A stretch of 64,000 nt of DNA, taken from positions 1 to 64,000 of the forward strand of contig NZ_JADYUM010000007.1 in NCBI RefSeq assembly GCF_021531815.1, read 5' to 3'. Below the pieces are notes generated by a model. That model saw only the letters and a program-made list of their open reading frames with translations, searched no databases and was not told the origin of the DNA. The stretch comes from Pseudoflavonifractor phocaeensis. GTDB taxonomy: Bacteria > Bacillota > Clostridia > Oscillospirales > Oscillospiraceae. Each line of letters begins with the position of its first letter. Position 1 is the stretch's first letter. Shown here in pieces: positions 55,660-64,000 of this stretch. Position numbers and translations under genes: made by a program.

Positions 55660-57261
55660 ATGAGCGAACAGAGACACAAAAAAGGGAAACGGGAGGCGGG
55701 CGGACAGCCCGGGGCGCTGGCCGGGTACTGGGCCCAGTATAAGGACTGGGTGGCCGGACTGACCAAGGGGCAGCGGGTCCGCTACCGGCTGCTCCAGACG
55801 GCTGTTATCATTTCCCTGGTCATTATCGCGGGGTTTTTCTTCCTGCGGTCCTGGATCAGAATGCCTGACCTGCCCGGTCAGGACCAGGCCGGAGGGAACA
55901 GCGCGGGAGATATGTCCTTTGAGGACGCGGACGTCCCGGATATCGTTCAGAGCGGAAGAAAGGACGGGGTATATACCTTCCTGCTGGTGGGCAAGGACGT
56001 GGCCAGCGGGTCCACGGACACCATGCTGCTGCTGACCTATGACACGAAGGAAAAGACCATCCATGGCCTGAACCTGCCCCGGGACACCATGATCAACGTG
56101 AGCACCACCAGCAAGCGGCTCAACGCGGTGTACAGCTATAACAAGGGCAAGGACAAGGATACCCAGGTGGAGAAGGGCATGGCCGCGCTGAAAAAAGAGG
56201 TGGCCAACCTCACCGGCATCACCCCCGACTACTATGTGATCGTGGAGTGGGAGGCCATTGGAGAGCTGGTAGACGCCCTGGGCGGGGTGGAATTCGAGGT
56301 CCCCTTTGACATGGACTATGACGACCCCTACCAGGACCTGCACATCCACCAGAAGGCGGGGCTGCGGCTGCTCAACGGAGACGACGCCATGCAGGTCATC
56401 CGCCACCGGAAGAACAACGACGGCAGCCACTCCGCCGGCGACGTGGGACGGCTGAAGATCCAGCAGGACTTCCTGAAGGCGGTGGCTAAAAAGTGCCTCC
56501 AGCCCGCCACCTTCCTGAAGATCCCCGCCCTGGCGGAGATCTTCGCCAAGAACGTGACCACCGATCTGACGGTGGGCAATATCCTGGGCTTCGCGGAGCA
56601 GGCCTACGGCATGAATCCCGATGAGGACGTGTCCTTTGTCACGGCGCCCATCGGAGCCTCCTTTAAGTACCGGGGCGCCGCTTTGATCACGCTGGACGAG
56701 ACGGAGCTGCTGACCCTTCTCAACGACGGGATGAACCCCTATCTGCGCGACATTGAAGCCAGTGATCTTCAGTTGGTATACCGAAAGAGCAACGGCTCCT
56801 TCGGCGTGACCAACGGCACTCTGGCGGACGAACGGATGGGTCAGGCCCAATCCAGCAGCACCCAGAGCACGCCGAAGGAGGACGAGGAACCGGATGAGCC
56901 CATCGAGCCCATAGATCCCGGCGATGTCAGCCAGGGCGAGACGGAGGAACCCGGCCAGTCCGGCGGTTCCCAGAGTGGGGAAGAGGAACAGCCCCCCGAC
57001 AGCTCCGACACGCCCCAGACGCCTCCCGACAGCAGCCAGGCCCCGGAGGGCGGCGGAAGCGAACCCTCCCAGGGCGGGGAGGGCAGCTCCTCTGAGGGCG
57101 AGCCCTCCAAGAGCGGCGAGAATCCCGGGGCTATTGACCCCGATTCGGTATTGCCCGACCCCGGCAGCGGCGGCTCCCAGGACGTGGGAGCCGCGGCGAG
57201 CGACAACAATCCGGTGACAGTGCTCCCGGCCCCCTCCGGTTCCGGGGAACTGGCGGCGTGA
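55660..57261 (+). CDS. LytR-CpsA-Psr (LCP) family cell-wall glycopolymer transferase
   Basis: A 533-residue protein. A cytosolic N-terminus leads to a membrane segment (about 47-66) and the LCP domain (about 108-270) with VGKDVASGSTDTMLLLTYD, GLNLPRDTMINV, LVDALGGVEFEVPFDMDYDD and MQVIRHRKNND; the Arg residues bind the pyrophosphate of lipid-linked polymers. Residues 390-533 are a low-complexity Ser/Pro/Glu/Gly/Gln tail. LCP enzymes attach teichoic acids or capsule to peptidoglycan outside the cell. It lies 6 bases after nadD-yqeK. Confidence 0.9.
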   Translation: MSEQRHKKGKREAGGQPGALAGYWAQYKDWVAGLTKGQRVRYRLLQTAVIISLVIIAGFFFLRSWIRMPDLPGQDQAGGNSAGDMSFEDADVPDIVQSGRKDGVYTFLLVGKDVASGSTDTMLLLTYDTKEKTIHGLNLPRDTMINVSTTSKRLNAVYSYNKGKDKDTQVEKGMAALKKEVANLTGITPDYYVIVEWEAIGELVDALGGVEFEVPFDMDYDDPYQDLHIHQKAGLRLLNGDDAMQVIRHRKNNDGSHSAGDVGRLKIQQDFLKAVAKKCLQPATFLKIPALAEIFAKNVTTDLTVGNILGFAEQAYGMNPDEDVSFVTAPIGASFKYRGAALITLDETELLTLLNDGMNPYLRDIEASDLQLVYRKSNGSFGVTNGTLADERMGQAQSSSTQSTPKEDEEPDEPIEPIDPGDVSQGETEEPGQSGGSQSGEEEQPPDSSDTPQTPPDSSQAPEGGGSEPSQGGEGSSSEGEPSKSGENPGAIDPDSVLPDPGSGGSQDVGAAASDNNPVTVLPAPSGSGELAA

Positions 57262-57283
57262 TCCGGCAGAAAGAAAGGAGAAA

Positions 57284-57649
57284 ATGGATTTGACTTCTTA
57301 TGAAATGGCGGTCCAGCTGGCCAAGGCCCTGGACAGCAAAAAGGGACAGAACATCAAGGTGCTGAAGACGGAGGAACTGACCACCCTGGCGGACTACTTC
57401 GTCCTGTGCACCGCCACCTCCAGCACCCAGGTCAAGGCCATGTCCGACGCCTGCGAGGAGGCCATGGAGAAGCGCGGGGAGCAGGCCCACCACATCGAGG
57501 GCCACCGGGACGGTACCTGGCTGCTGATGGACTTTTCCAGCGTGGTGGTCCATGTGTTCACCGAGGAGGCCCGGAAGTTTTACGACCTGGAGCGGCTTTG
57601 GAGCGACGCCCAGGAGGTGGACCTGAGCCAGGTCCTGCAGGAAGAATGA
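57284..57649 (+). CDS. rsfS: Ribosomal silencing factor RsfS
   Basis: A 121-residue RsfS/Iojap protein: VQLAKALDSKKGQNIKVLK, ELTTLADYFVLCTATSSTQVKAM, GHRDGTWLLMDFSSVVVHVFTEEARKFYDLERLW. It binds uL14 on the large subunit and blocks 30S joining in nutrient shortage. AAAGGAG precedes the ATG, 22 bases after the LCP gene. The yhbY / nadD-yqeK / LCP / rsfS order is normal for Firmicutes. Confidence 0.96.
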   Translation: MDLTSYEMAVQLAKALDSKKGQNIKVLKTEELTTLADYFVLCTATSSTQVKAMSDACEEAMEKRGEQAHHIEGHRDGTWLLMDFSSVVVHVFTEEARKFYDLERLWSDAQEVDLSQVLQEE

Positions 57650-57655
57650 GGAAAA

Positions 57656-57691
57656 ACGCCGCCGCGAAGGCTTTCGCGGCGGCGTTTTTTG
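57656..57691 (+). terminator. Terminator after rsfS
   Basis: ACGCCGCCGCGAA and TTCGCGGCGGCGT form the stem, followed by TTTTT. Confidence 0.92.
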
Positions 57692-57915
57692 TTGCGCCCT
57701 ACAAAAAGAGTCCGCCGCCCTTGACGGGAACGGCGGATATTTTTAAAATGAGGGACAGCGCGCGTATACAGTCGAAGGGCCGGGAATGCGGCGGACGGCT
57801 TGCCGCCCGGAGAGAGGTCGGGTCCGGCGCGCGGTGTTGACGGTAAAAATTGGAACCGGGTCCGCTGGGGCGGGGAATTGGCCGGTTCTGTGGTACATAA
57901 GGGGGATACACGGGA

Positions 57916-58854
57916 ATGACATGGTTGCTCGTGAAACAGATCATGGCCATGGTGCTGATGGCGCTGGCCGGCTTTCTGGCGGGAAAGGCCGGGGTGCTCA
58001 CCGACGAGGAGGGACGAGGGCTCTCCAAGGCCTGCGTCTATGTGGTGGTGCCGTGTTCGCTGGTGGACGCCTTCCGCACTGAGTTCGAGATGGAGAAGCT
58101 GACGGGGCTGATGGTGTGCATGGTGGCCGCCGCGCTGATCCACCTGCTCTATCTGGTGGTCGACGAGGGTCTGATGAAGCGGGGAAAACAGCCCATGACG
58201 CCCGGGGAGCGGGCCTCGGTGATCTACAGCAACTCGGGCAATCTGATCATCCCCCTGGTCCAGGGCGCCCTGGGCAGCGACTACGTGATCTATATCTGCT
58301 CCTACCTGATCGTCCAGAACCTGCTCACCTGGACCCACGGCCAGCGGCTCATGGGCGGGACCAAGCCGCTGACGGTGAAAAATGTGATGACCAACCCCGC
58401 CATTTTGAGCATCTGCCTGGGCACGGCCCTGTTTTTCCTGCGGGTGCGGCTGCCCGGCGCGCTGGGCACGGCGGTATCCTCCCTGGCGGCCTGTATCGGG
58501 CCCTTGTCCATGCTGCTGGTGGGCATCCTACTGGCACAGATGGATTTGAAAGAGGTGCTGCGCTCCTGGGTGGTGTGGCGGACGGTGGGGATTCGGCTGC
58601 TCCTGTGTCCCGCCCTGTCCATGGTGCTTCTGCTGGGATTTCACCTGGTGTGGCGGGGCGGCAATTCCGCCGCGGTGCTGACGGTGATGCTGCTGTGCGC
58701 CAGCGGCCCCTCCGCCTCCATCGTGGTGCAGCTGGCCCAGCTGTACGACAGCAAGGATAAGTGGGTGGTGTCCTCGGTGAACGCCCTGTCCACCCTGATG
58801 TGCGCCCTGACGCTGCCCGCCCTGTGCATCCTGTTCCAGTGGCTTGTGGGATAA
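57916..58854 (+). CDS. AEC-family transporter
   Basis: A 312-residue membrane protein of the auxin efflux carrier family with about ten segments in two inverted halves: MALAGFLAGKAGVLTDEEGRGLSKACVYVVVPCSLVDAF in the first, and CASGPSASIVVQLAQLYDSKDKWVVSSVNALSTLMC in the second. The NSGNLIIPLVQ stretch (about residue 100) is the usual broken helix of the family. Bacterial AEC carriers move dicarboxylates or related organic acids; the substrate here is not clear. AAGGGGG lies some 20 bases before the ATG. Confidence 0.87.
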   Translation: MTWLLVKQIMAMVLMALAGFLAGKAGVLTDEEGRGLSKACVYVVVPCSLVDAFRTEFEMEKLTGLMVCMVAAALIHLLYLVVDEGLMKRGKQPMTPGERASVIYSNSGNLIIPLVQGALGSDYVIYICSYLIVQNLLTWTHGQRLMGGTKPLTVKNVMTNPAILSICLGTALFFLRVRLPGALGTAVSSLAACIGPLSMLLVGILLAQMDLKEVLRSWVVWRTVGIRLLLCPALSMVLLLGFHLVWRGGNSAAVLTVMLLCASGPSASIVVQLAQLYDSKDKWVVSSVNALSTLMCALTLPALCILFQWLVG

Positions 58855-58858
58855 AACC

Positions 58859-58900
58859 GACGGCCCCTGCCAGTCGAAAGACCGGCAGGGGCCGTTTTTC
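58859..58900. terminator. Bidirectional terminator between the AEC and lipid kinase genes
   Basis: ACGGCCCCTGCC and GGCAGGGGCCGT, with TTTTT on the plus strand and AAAAC complement (GTTTT) on the minus strand. Confidence 0.88.
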
Positions 58901-58905
58901 TTATG

Positions 58906-59799
58906 TCAGCTGCCCCGGATGATGGTCAGGGCTTTGCTGCAGTTGAATACCTCGTTGACGGGCAGGTTGCCGCCGTATTCCCCGTCGATGGTCCAGGGGA
59001 TGGGCTTGTCGCAGGAGAAGATCAGGTGGGAGGCCTGGAAATGGACCCGGGCCCCGGCACTCATAGGCCCCTGGTCCAGCAGGGTCTGGAAGCCGTTGGC
59101 CACGTCGGCGATGCTGACAGGCTTTTTGATCAGGTCCACCTCAAACAGGCCGTCGTCCAGAACCACATGCTCGGTTTTGGGCAGGCGGATGCCCCCGATG
59201 GAGAAGGCGTTGCTCACCATGCCGAAATAGAAGTCGTCCTCCAGGACATGGCCGTCATACTCCACCTTCAGGTGGTAGGGGGTGATGGTGGGCAGGGAGG
59301 CGATTCCCTCCATAATGTAGGCCAGGTGGCCGAAGGTATTTTTCAGATTCTGGGGGGTGTCGTAGGACACCTGGGTGAAGGCGCCGAAGGCGGCCACATA
59401 GACAAAGGGCTGGCCGTTGAGCTTGCCGATGTCGCTGGGGCGGGGGACCCCCTCGCCGGCGGCAATGGCGGCGGCCTGGACGGGCACCTTGGGCAGGTCC
59501 AGGGTGGTGGCGCAGTCGTTGGTGGAGCCGAAGGGGATATAGCCCAGCAGCGGGGGATCGTCCAGGGCCATGAGGCCGGTGACCGTCTCGCTGAGGGTCC
59601 CGTCGCCGCCGGCGCAGACCACCCGGTCGAAACGGGGCCCCAGCTCCCGGGCGGCCCGGGCGGCGTCTCCCGGCCCCTGAGTGGGGTAGGTGGTGACCAG
59701 CCAGCCGGCCTTGGTGAACACGTCCAGAATGGGGGACAGGCCCTCGGAGACCTGCCCTTTTCCGGCCGTGGGATTATAGATGAATAACAGGGTGTTCAA
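58906..59799 (-). CDS. YegS/DgkB-type lipid kinase
   Basis: A 297-residue kinase with the diacylglycerol-kinase catalytic motifs IYNPTAGKG, VVCAGGDGTLSETVTGL and YIPFGSTNDCATTL, and C-terminal VNEVFNCSKAL. These enzymes phosphorylate diacylglycerol or related lipids at the membrane. The start is TTG 59799: minus-strand GGAGGAGG lies 7 bases before it, and the product then begins NTLLFIYNP like homologues. The upstream ATG reading would begin before the ribosome site. Confidence 0.88.
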   Translation of the reverse strand: MNTLLFIYNPTAGKGQVSEGLSPILDVFTKAGWLVTTYPTQGPGDAARAARELGPRFDRVVCAGGDGTLSETVTGLMALDDPPLLGYIPFGSTNDCATTLDLPKVPVQAAAIAAGEGVPRPSDIGKLNGQPFVYVAAFGAFTQVSYDTPQNLKNTFGHLAYIMEGIASLPTITPYHLKVEYDGHVLEDDFYFGMVSNAFSIGGIRLPKTEHVVLDDGLFEVDLIKKPVSIADVANGFQTLLDQGPMSAGARVHFQASHLIFSCDKPIPWTIDGEYGGNLPVNEVFNCSKALTIIRGS

Positions 59800-59974
59800 A
59801 TCGTTGCCTCCTCCAATGAAGCCAAAAGTCAGCACGCGGCCCTTACCGCGCGGATAAACCGCTTGCGGTTTATTCAGTAGACATTATTATAGGGGGAGAA
59901 ACGGAAAAATCAAGGCGAAAAGTGTGAACATTTACCCTTTCTTAACACAGACGGAAAAGGAACGGGGCAGGGGG

Positions 59975-60003
59975 TTGCGAACCGGAGAAAAAACGGGTAC
60001 AAT
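59975..60003 (+). promoter_or_regulatory. azlCD promoter
   Basis: TTGCGA (59975-59980), 17 bases, TACAAT (59998-60003). Confidence 0.65.
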
Positions 60004-60039
60004 GACAGGGAACTATTCACAATGAGGTGGAATCGCGCT

Positions 60040-60756
60040 ATGGATCGTAAGACCTTGGCCGCGGCCTTCCCGGTAACGGTGCCGGTGCTGATGGGGTATC
60101 TGGCCATCGGGATGGCCTTTGGCCTGATGCTTCAGTCGGCGGGCTACGGGGTGGTGTGGGCCTTCTTTATGAGCCTGACCATCTACGCCGGGTCCGGCCA
60201 GTACCTGGGGGTGTCTCTCCTGGCCACGGGGGCCTCCCTGCCCCAGGTGGCGTTCCTGACCCTGATGATCAACTTCCGGCACCTGGTCTACGGCCTGTCC
60301 ATGCTGGAGAAATTCCGGGGCATGGGGGCGCGGAAGCTCTATATGATGTTTTCCCTCACCGACGAGACCTATGCGCTGCTCAGCTCCGCCCGGCCGCCGG
60401 AGGGGGTGGAGGAGCACGACTTCTACTTCTGCGTGGCCCTGCTGGATCACAGCTACTGGATTTTGGGATCCGTCATCGGCTCCCTGGCCGGGGCCGCCCT
60501 GGGCTTTGACACCACGGGGGTGGACTTTGCCATGACCGCCCTGTTCCTGGTCATCGCCGTGGGACAGTGGAAGGCGGCGGGCAGCCACCTGCCCGCCCTG
60601 CTGGGGGCCGCCGCCACCCTGGCCAGCCTGATGCTGGTGGGGGCGGAGGACATGCTGCTCCCCGCCCTGGGCATCATCGTGCTGGTGCTGACCCTGATGC
60701 GGCCCAGGCTGGAGGAGCGCCGGACCGGAAAAGCGAAACAGGAGGCGGGGACATGA
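60040..60756 (+). CDS. azlC: AzlC-family branched-chain amino acid exporter subunit
   Basis: A 238-residue membrane protein with AzlC signature VTVPVLMGYLAIGMAFGLML, FFMSLTIYAGSGQYLGVSLL and NFRHLVYGLSMLEKF, and about six segments. AzlC with AzlD forms an exporter of branched-chain amino acids and analogues. I start at ATG 60040 because GAGGTGG in 60024-60030 is its ribosome site; the ATG at 60022 overlaps that site. AzlD overlaps by ATGA. Confidence 0.9.
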   Translation: MDRKTLAAAFPVTVPVLMGYLAIGMAFGLMLQSAGYGVVWAFFMSLTIYAGSGQYLGVSLLATGASLPQVAFLTLMINFRHLVYGLSMLEKFRGMGARKLYMMFSLTDETYALLSSARPPEGVEEHDFYFCVALLDHSYWILGSVIGSLAGAALGFDTTGVDFAMTALFLVIAVGQWKAAGSHLPALLGAAATLASLMLVGAEDMLLPALGIIVLVLTLMRPRLEERRTGKAKQEAGT

Positions 60757-61088
60757 CACTGACCACAGGACAAGCCATCGCGTCCATCGCCGTCATGGCG
60801 GTGGTCACCTTTCTCACCCGGGCGCTGCCCTTCCTGCTCTTTGACCGGGGGGACCACCCGCCCAAGCTGGTCCTCTACCTGGGCCAGGTGCTGCCCCCGG
60901 CCATTATCGCCATGCTCATCGTCTATTGCCTGAAAGGGATCACCTTCGCTTCCCCGGCGGGCTGGGCGCCCAGCCTGCTGGCGGGGGGAGCGGCGGTGGT
61001 GCTCCATCTCTGGAAGGGGAACGACTTGCTGTCCATCTTCGGGGCCACGGTGCTGTATATGGTGCTGGTCCAGGGCGTGTTCGGCTGA
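60753..61088 (+). CDS. azlD: AzlD-family transport subunit
   Basis: A 111-residue small membrane protein: SIAVMAVVTFLTRALPFLLF, VLYLGQVLPPAIIAMLIVYCLK, LLAGGAAVVLHLWKGNDLLSIFGATVLYMVL. The RALPFLLF start and LPPAIIAML motif are the AzlD hallmarks. It is the obligate partner of AzlC and translationally coupled to it. Confidence 0.92.
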   Translation: MTLTTGQAIASIAVMAVVTFLTRALPFLLFDRGDHPPKLVLYLGQVLPPAIIAMLIVYCLKGITFASPAGWAPSLLAGGAAVVLHLWKGNDLLSIFGATVLYMVLVQGVFG

Positions 61089-61114
61089 TCCGCCGGGGAA
61101 AGGAGTGCGCCGTT

Positions 61115-61849
61115 ATGGGGAAAAATGTACTGATCACCGGGGCCTCCCGGGGGATCGGAGCGGCCGCGGCCCGGGAGTTTGGGGCACAGGGCTGGAGGGT
61201 GGCCCTGAACTACTGCCGCAGCCGGGACAGGGCCCTGGCCCTGGCGGCGGAGCTGGCCTCCGCCGGGATCGAGGCGGTGGCCCTGGAGGGGGACGTGTCC
61301 GACCCGGTCCAGGCGGCCGCTCTGGTGGAGGCGGCTGAGGCCATGGGGCCGCTGGACGCCCTGGTGTGCTGCGCTGGGGTGGCCCTGCCCCAGCAGCTGC
61401 TCACCGACACCACCGACCAGCAGTGGCGGCGGGTGATGGGGGTGGACCTGGACGGGGTGTTTTACACCATCCGGGCGGCTTACCCCGGCTTTGTCCGCCG
61501 GCAGCGGGGGTCCATCGTCACCGTGTCCTCCATGTGGGGGGTGACCGGCGGCTCCTGCGAGGCGGCCTACTCCGCCGCCAAGGCGGGGGTCATCGGACTG
61601 ACCCGGGCTCTGGCCAAGGAGCTGGGCCCCTCCCACATCCGGGTGAACTGCGTGGCTCCCGGGGTCATCGATACCGAGATGAACGGACACCTGTCCCAGG
61701 CGGACCTGGACGCCCTGGGGGAGGAGACCCCCCTGGGCCGCATCGGCACCCCGGAGGAGGTGGCCCGGGCCATGGTGTTTCTGGCCTCGGAGGCGTCCTC
61801 CTTCATCACCGGACAGGTGTTGGGGGTAGACGGCGGCTTTGTGATTTGA
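61115..61849 (+). CDS. FabG-like short-chain dehydrogenase/reductase
   Basis: A 244-residue SDR with the coenzyme motif TGASRGIGAAAAREF, NAG-region variant LVCCAGVALP, catalytic Ser-Tyr-Lys in SSMWGVTGGSCEAAYSAAKAG, and the C-terminal GQVLGVDGGFVI typical of FabG. There is no adjacent fab gene, so a role in another ketone reduction is possible; the 3-oxoacyl-ACP reductase activity is only one option. AAAGGAG precedes the ATG, 27 bases after azlD. Confidence 0.9.
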   Translation: MGKNVLITGASRGIGAAAAREFGAQGWRVALNYCRSRDRALALAAELASAGIEAVALEGDVSDPVQAAALVEAAEAMGPLDALVCCAGVALPQQLLTDTTDQQWRRVMGVDLDGVFYTIRAAYPGFVRRQRGSIVTVSSMWGVTGGSCEAAYSAAKAGVIGLTRALAKELGPSHIRVNCVAPGVIDTEMNGHLSQADLDALGEETPLGRIGTPEEVARAMVFLASEASSFITGQVLGVDGGFVI

Positions 61850-61939
61850 GAGTTTTTTCCATTCCCCGGTTTGAAAACGGGATAAAACGTAACATATCCT
61901 ATCAGAAAGGTTTGACCCGGCGAAGAAGGAGGCAGAGGT

Positions 61940-63037
61940 ATGCGTCGATCCAGATACGGTTACAGCGGTTACCGGGGGCGCAGGACGGCCCATGAGCTGC
62001 TGAAGCTCATCGCCCTGGTGCTGGCGGTCCTGGTGGTGCTGGCGGTGGGGGCCCTGGTTTTGGGACAGGACTATTTCGTCTTCACAGACAACGGCCTGCG
62101 GGTCGATCTGCCGTTTTTCCGAAAGACAGACCCGGGCACCTCTGAGCTGGGCGACGTGAGCGTGGTGGTCCGGCCCCGGGAACCCGACGCCCAGGAGCAG
62201 GGGGAGCAGTCCACGTCCGCCTCCCAGGCGGAGGAGGACGCCCTGGCGGCGGTGCAACTGCCGGTGTCGGCGGTAGTGGACGGCACGGCGGCCCAGCGGC
62301 TGGAGGCGGCCGGCGCCAACGGCCTGGTCCTGGAGATGAAGGACCGGGAGGGCCATCTGGCCTGGCGCACCGGCCAGACCCTGGCGGTCCAGTCCTCGGT
62401 GCCCATGGGGACCGAGGCGGTCAACGAGGCCCTGCGGGCCTGGAACCAGGGAGAGGTCTACACGGCGGCCCGGGTGTATTGTTTCCGGGACAATACCCTG
62501 CCTTACCAGCGCAACGACGTGGCCCTCCGGGCCAGCTATGGGAACTGGCGGGATGAACTGGGCCTACGCTGGCTGAACCCGGACAGTCAGGAGGCGCGGA
62601 ACTATCTGGCTGGCCTGTGCGGGGAACTGGCCCAGTTGGGCTTTGACGAGATCGTGCTGGTGTGCGCCTCTTTCCCCTGCCGGGGCAACCTGGAGGCCAT
62701 TTCCTCCGGTGGCTCCTTCGCCGGCGGCGGATATGAGGAAGGGATGGCGGCTTTCCTGAGCCAGGTCAAGGAGGCGCTGGCCCCCTACGGCACGGCCCTG
62801 TCTCTGGAGACGGACCGGGAGGGGTTGGGGTCGGAGCGGAGCGGCCTGACCGGAGCCGTCCTGGAGCCCAATGTGGAGCGGCTCTGGCTGGTGGAGGACG
62901 GCCAGGAGCCTGCGCTGGCGGAACTGCTGGCCGGACTGGGCCTCTCCCGTCCGGAGCAGCGGCTGGTGGCCGTGGTCCCCGCGCTGGAGGGGAATTCAGA
63001 TGGTCACCGGGCGGTGCTGGAAGGTCCGGCGTCTTGA
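61940..63037 (+). CDS. Membrane-anchored putative glycoside hydrolase-like protein (DUF4015-like)
   Basis: A 365-residue protein. A short basic N-terminus precedes one membrane helix (LIALVLAVLVVLAVGALVLG, about 23-42); a disordered linker (70-105) follows, then a probable TIM-barrel domain: GANGLVLEMKDREGHLAW, AARVYCFRDNTLPYQ, LRWLNPDSQEARNYLAGLCGEL, GFDEIVLVCASFP. The pattern of residues matches the DUF4015 putative glycosidases, with conserved D/E in EMKD and PDSQE. It has no signal cleavage site, so it is tethered to the membrane outside. No carbohydrate genes are near. Confidence 0.7.
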   Translation: MRRSRYGYSGYRGRRTAHELLKLIALVLAVLVVLAVGALVLGQDYFVFTDNGLRVDLPFFRKTDPGTSELGDVSVVVRPREPDAQEQGEQSTSASQAEEDALAAVQLPVSAVVDGTAAQRLEAAGANGLVLEMKDREGHLAWRTGQTLAVQSSVPMGTEAVNEALRAWNQGEVYTAARVYCFRDNTLPYQRNDVALRASYGNWRDELGLRWLNPDSQEARNYLAGLCGELAQLGFDEIVLVCASFPCRGNLEAISSGGSFAGGGYEEGMAAFLSQVKEALAPYGTALSLETDREGLGSERSGLTGAVLEPNVERLWLVEDGQEPALAELLAGLGLSRPEQRLVAVVPALEGNSDGHRAVLEGPAS

Positions 63038-63049
63038 AAACAGGAAATG

Positions 63050-63087
63050 AGCCTTTGGGAGCGTTTTGCAACCAAAGGCTTTTTTTC
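63050..63087 (+). terminator. Terminator after the GH-like gene
   Basis: AGCCTTTGG pairs with CCAAAGGCT, followed by TTTTTTT. Confidence 0.88.
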
Positions 63088-63246
63088 TTTCGCGGCGGTG
63101 ATGAAAAAAAGAACGAAATCATGGAGAAACGCATAAAAAAGGAGAAAAAAAGCCGGAAAAATCGGCGGACCGCAAAAAAATGGGCGTTTTAGGTGAAGGA
63201 AAAAAGAGAAATATGTCAACCGAAAGAAAGTTTAATAAAATAGGGC

Positions 63247-63275
63247 TTGCATTTTGATGGCATATCACATAAAAT
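63247..63275 (+). promoter_or_regulatory. V-ATPase operon promoter
   Basis: TTGCAT (63247-63252), 17 bases, TAAAAT (63270-63275). The upstream 63090-63245 is A-rich with no gene seen. Confidence 0.65.
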
Positions 63276-63328
63276 AAAATCTAAGGAATTTTTCCCATAC
63301 GCATCAACTCAAAAAAGGTGGTGGAATC

Positions 63329-63643
63329 ATGGCAGTAGAAGCCATTCAAAAAGTGACGGAAGCGGAGGCGGAGGCCAAACGGCGCAAGGACGCCGCTGCC
63401 GCGGAGAGCAAACAGAAACTGTCGGTAGCCCAGCGCTCGGCCCAGCGCCTGTTGGAAGACGCCCGCGCCCAGGCCGAAGGGGAGACCCGGCGGATGATGG
63501 CGGACGCCGAGACCGAGGCCGCCCGCCTGGCTGAGCAGGTCATGGACCAGGCCCGCCAGGAGTGCGAGACCATGAAGGAGGACGCCCGCAAGCGGCTGGA
63601 CCAGGCCGCTCAGTTTATCGTAGAAAGGGTCGTGAATCGCTGA
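63329..63643 (+). CDS. V-type ATPase subunit G/H (NtpF/AhaH-like)
   Basis: A 104-residue all-helical coiled-coil protein (AVEAIQKVTEAEAEAKRRKDAAAAESKQ, then LEDARAQAEGETRRMM and ECETMKEDARKRLDQAAQFIVERV). This matches the peripheral-stalk subunit at the head of prokaryotic V-ATPase operons. The AAAGGTGG ribosome site is at good distance. The subunit I gene follows, overlapping by 1 base. Confidence 0.85.
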   Translation: MAVEAIQKVTEAEAEAKRRKDAAAAESKQKLSVAQRSAQRLLEDARAQAEGETRRMMADAETEAARLAEQVMDQARQECETMKEDARKRLDQAAQFIVERVVNR

Positions 63644-64000
63644 TGGCCATCGTCAAAATGAAGCATCTGCGGCTGGTGGCCATGGGCAGCGACCGGAAAC
63701 GTCTGCTGCACCTGCTCCAGGGCATGGGCTGCGTGGAGATCGATGAGCCGTCCGTTGATCCCGAGGATCCGGTTTGGGCCTCCCTGTCCCGGCCGGACAG
63801 CGGGGAACTGAGTGACGCCCGGGAGCGGAACAGCGAGGCCGAGCGGGCAGTGGCTGTGCTGAAGCGCAGCGCCCCGGAAAAGAGCAAGATGCTCCAGGCC
63901 AAGCCGGACCTGACCCAGGACCAGCTCCTGGACCCCCAGGCCGCGGGACAAGCCCTGGTGGCCGCGGAAGAGATCAACGGCGCGGAGCGGCGGATCAACG
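63643..64000 (+). CDS. V-type ATPase subunit I (NtpI), 5' part, continues beyond the window
   Basis: The first 119 codons: MAIVKMKHLRLVAMGSDRKRLLHLLQGMGCVEID and an acidic/basic helical region (DARERNSEAERAVAVLKRSAPEKSKM). This is the N-terminal cytosolic part of the a/I subunit of the proton/sodium-translocating V-ATPase. ATG 63643 shares its A with the TGA of the preceding gene, so translation is coupled. The membrane part lies outside the window. Confidence 0.88.
   Translation, partial: MAIVKMKHLRLVAMGSDRKRLLHLLQGMGCVEIDEPSVDPEDPVWASLSRPDSGELSDARERNSEAERAVAVLKRSAPEKSKMLQAKPDLTQDQLLDPQAAGQALVAAEEINGAERRIN

Noticed and set aside
57691-57705. REP at CCCTAC near 57698
   Set aside because: The sequence beside it is the rsfS terminator and A-rich DNA; no palindrome follows the GTAGGG head in the right orientation.

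Overview
The window is high-GC DNA (about 60 percent or more by eye) packed with bacterial genes. It looks like a chromosome segment of a Gram-positive anaerobe of the Firmicutes, most like the Oscillospiraceae (Flavonifractor / Pseudoflavonifractor / Lawsonibacter type). Pointers are S-layer-homology (SLH) proteins, a 2-hydroxyacyl-CoA dehydratase activase pair, a V-type ATPase, FeoAAB iron uptake, a thioredoxin reductase-like protein without NADPH motifs, and strong AGGAGG ribosome sites. The genus is a guess; the phylum is fairly safe.

Layout. 1-280: tRNA-Glu and 5S rRNA. 381-1471: a YpsA-like gene and queH. 1546-5166 (minus): glutamate symporter gltS and a GlnK/GlnL-type two-component pair. 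5277-8441: a BlaI/BlaR1-type regulatory pair whose receptor gene is split by one amber codon. 8698-13046: an acyl-CoA dehydratase activase and its partner. 13363-21926: glnS, a thioredoxin system, murC and pcrA. 22228-28249: a MacAB-like exporter operon ending in an SLH protein. 28331-32695: a HAD hydrolase, mpg, an EamA transporter, a DUF2089 regulator with a membrane protein, and a permuted papain-like hydrolase. 32844-42738: a cobalamin-controlled surface island. 42895-45955: the feo iron operon. 46254-51836: smc, a REP-associated transposase, a small membrane protein and ftsY. 52173-57649: rph, rdgB, yhbY, nadD-yqeK, an LCP protein and rsfS. 57916-64000: an AEC transporter, a lipid kinase, azlCD, an SDR reductase, a GH-like protein, and the start of a V-ATPase operon that runs off the edge.

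The most interesting part is 32844-42738. Two divergent transcription units, each headed by a cobalamin riboswitch with its own terminator, encode cell-wall-anchored proteins built from an alpha/alpha barrel and a DUF4430 domain. These are the same two fold types that make up mammalian intrinsic factor and transcobalamin. They sit beside an ECF transporter in which both ATPases and the S component form one polypeptide. The simplest model is a Gram-positive surface system that captures corrinoids and passes them to the membrane.

A second theme is mobile palindromes. Short REP elements starting GTAGGG (some in inverted pairs like REPINs) are scattered through intergenic regions. One lies between the ribosome site and start of yhbY, and two lie in frame inside the window's only RAYT transposase gene. 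A longer mosaic repeat of about 400 bp occurs twice in inverted orientation (31751-32115 and 53924-54336).
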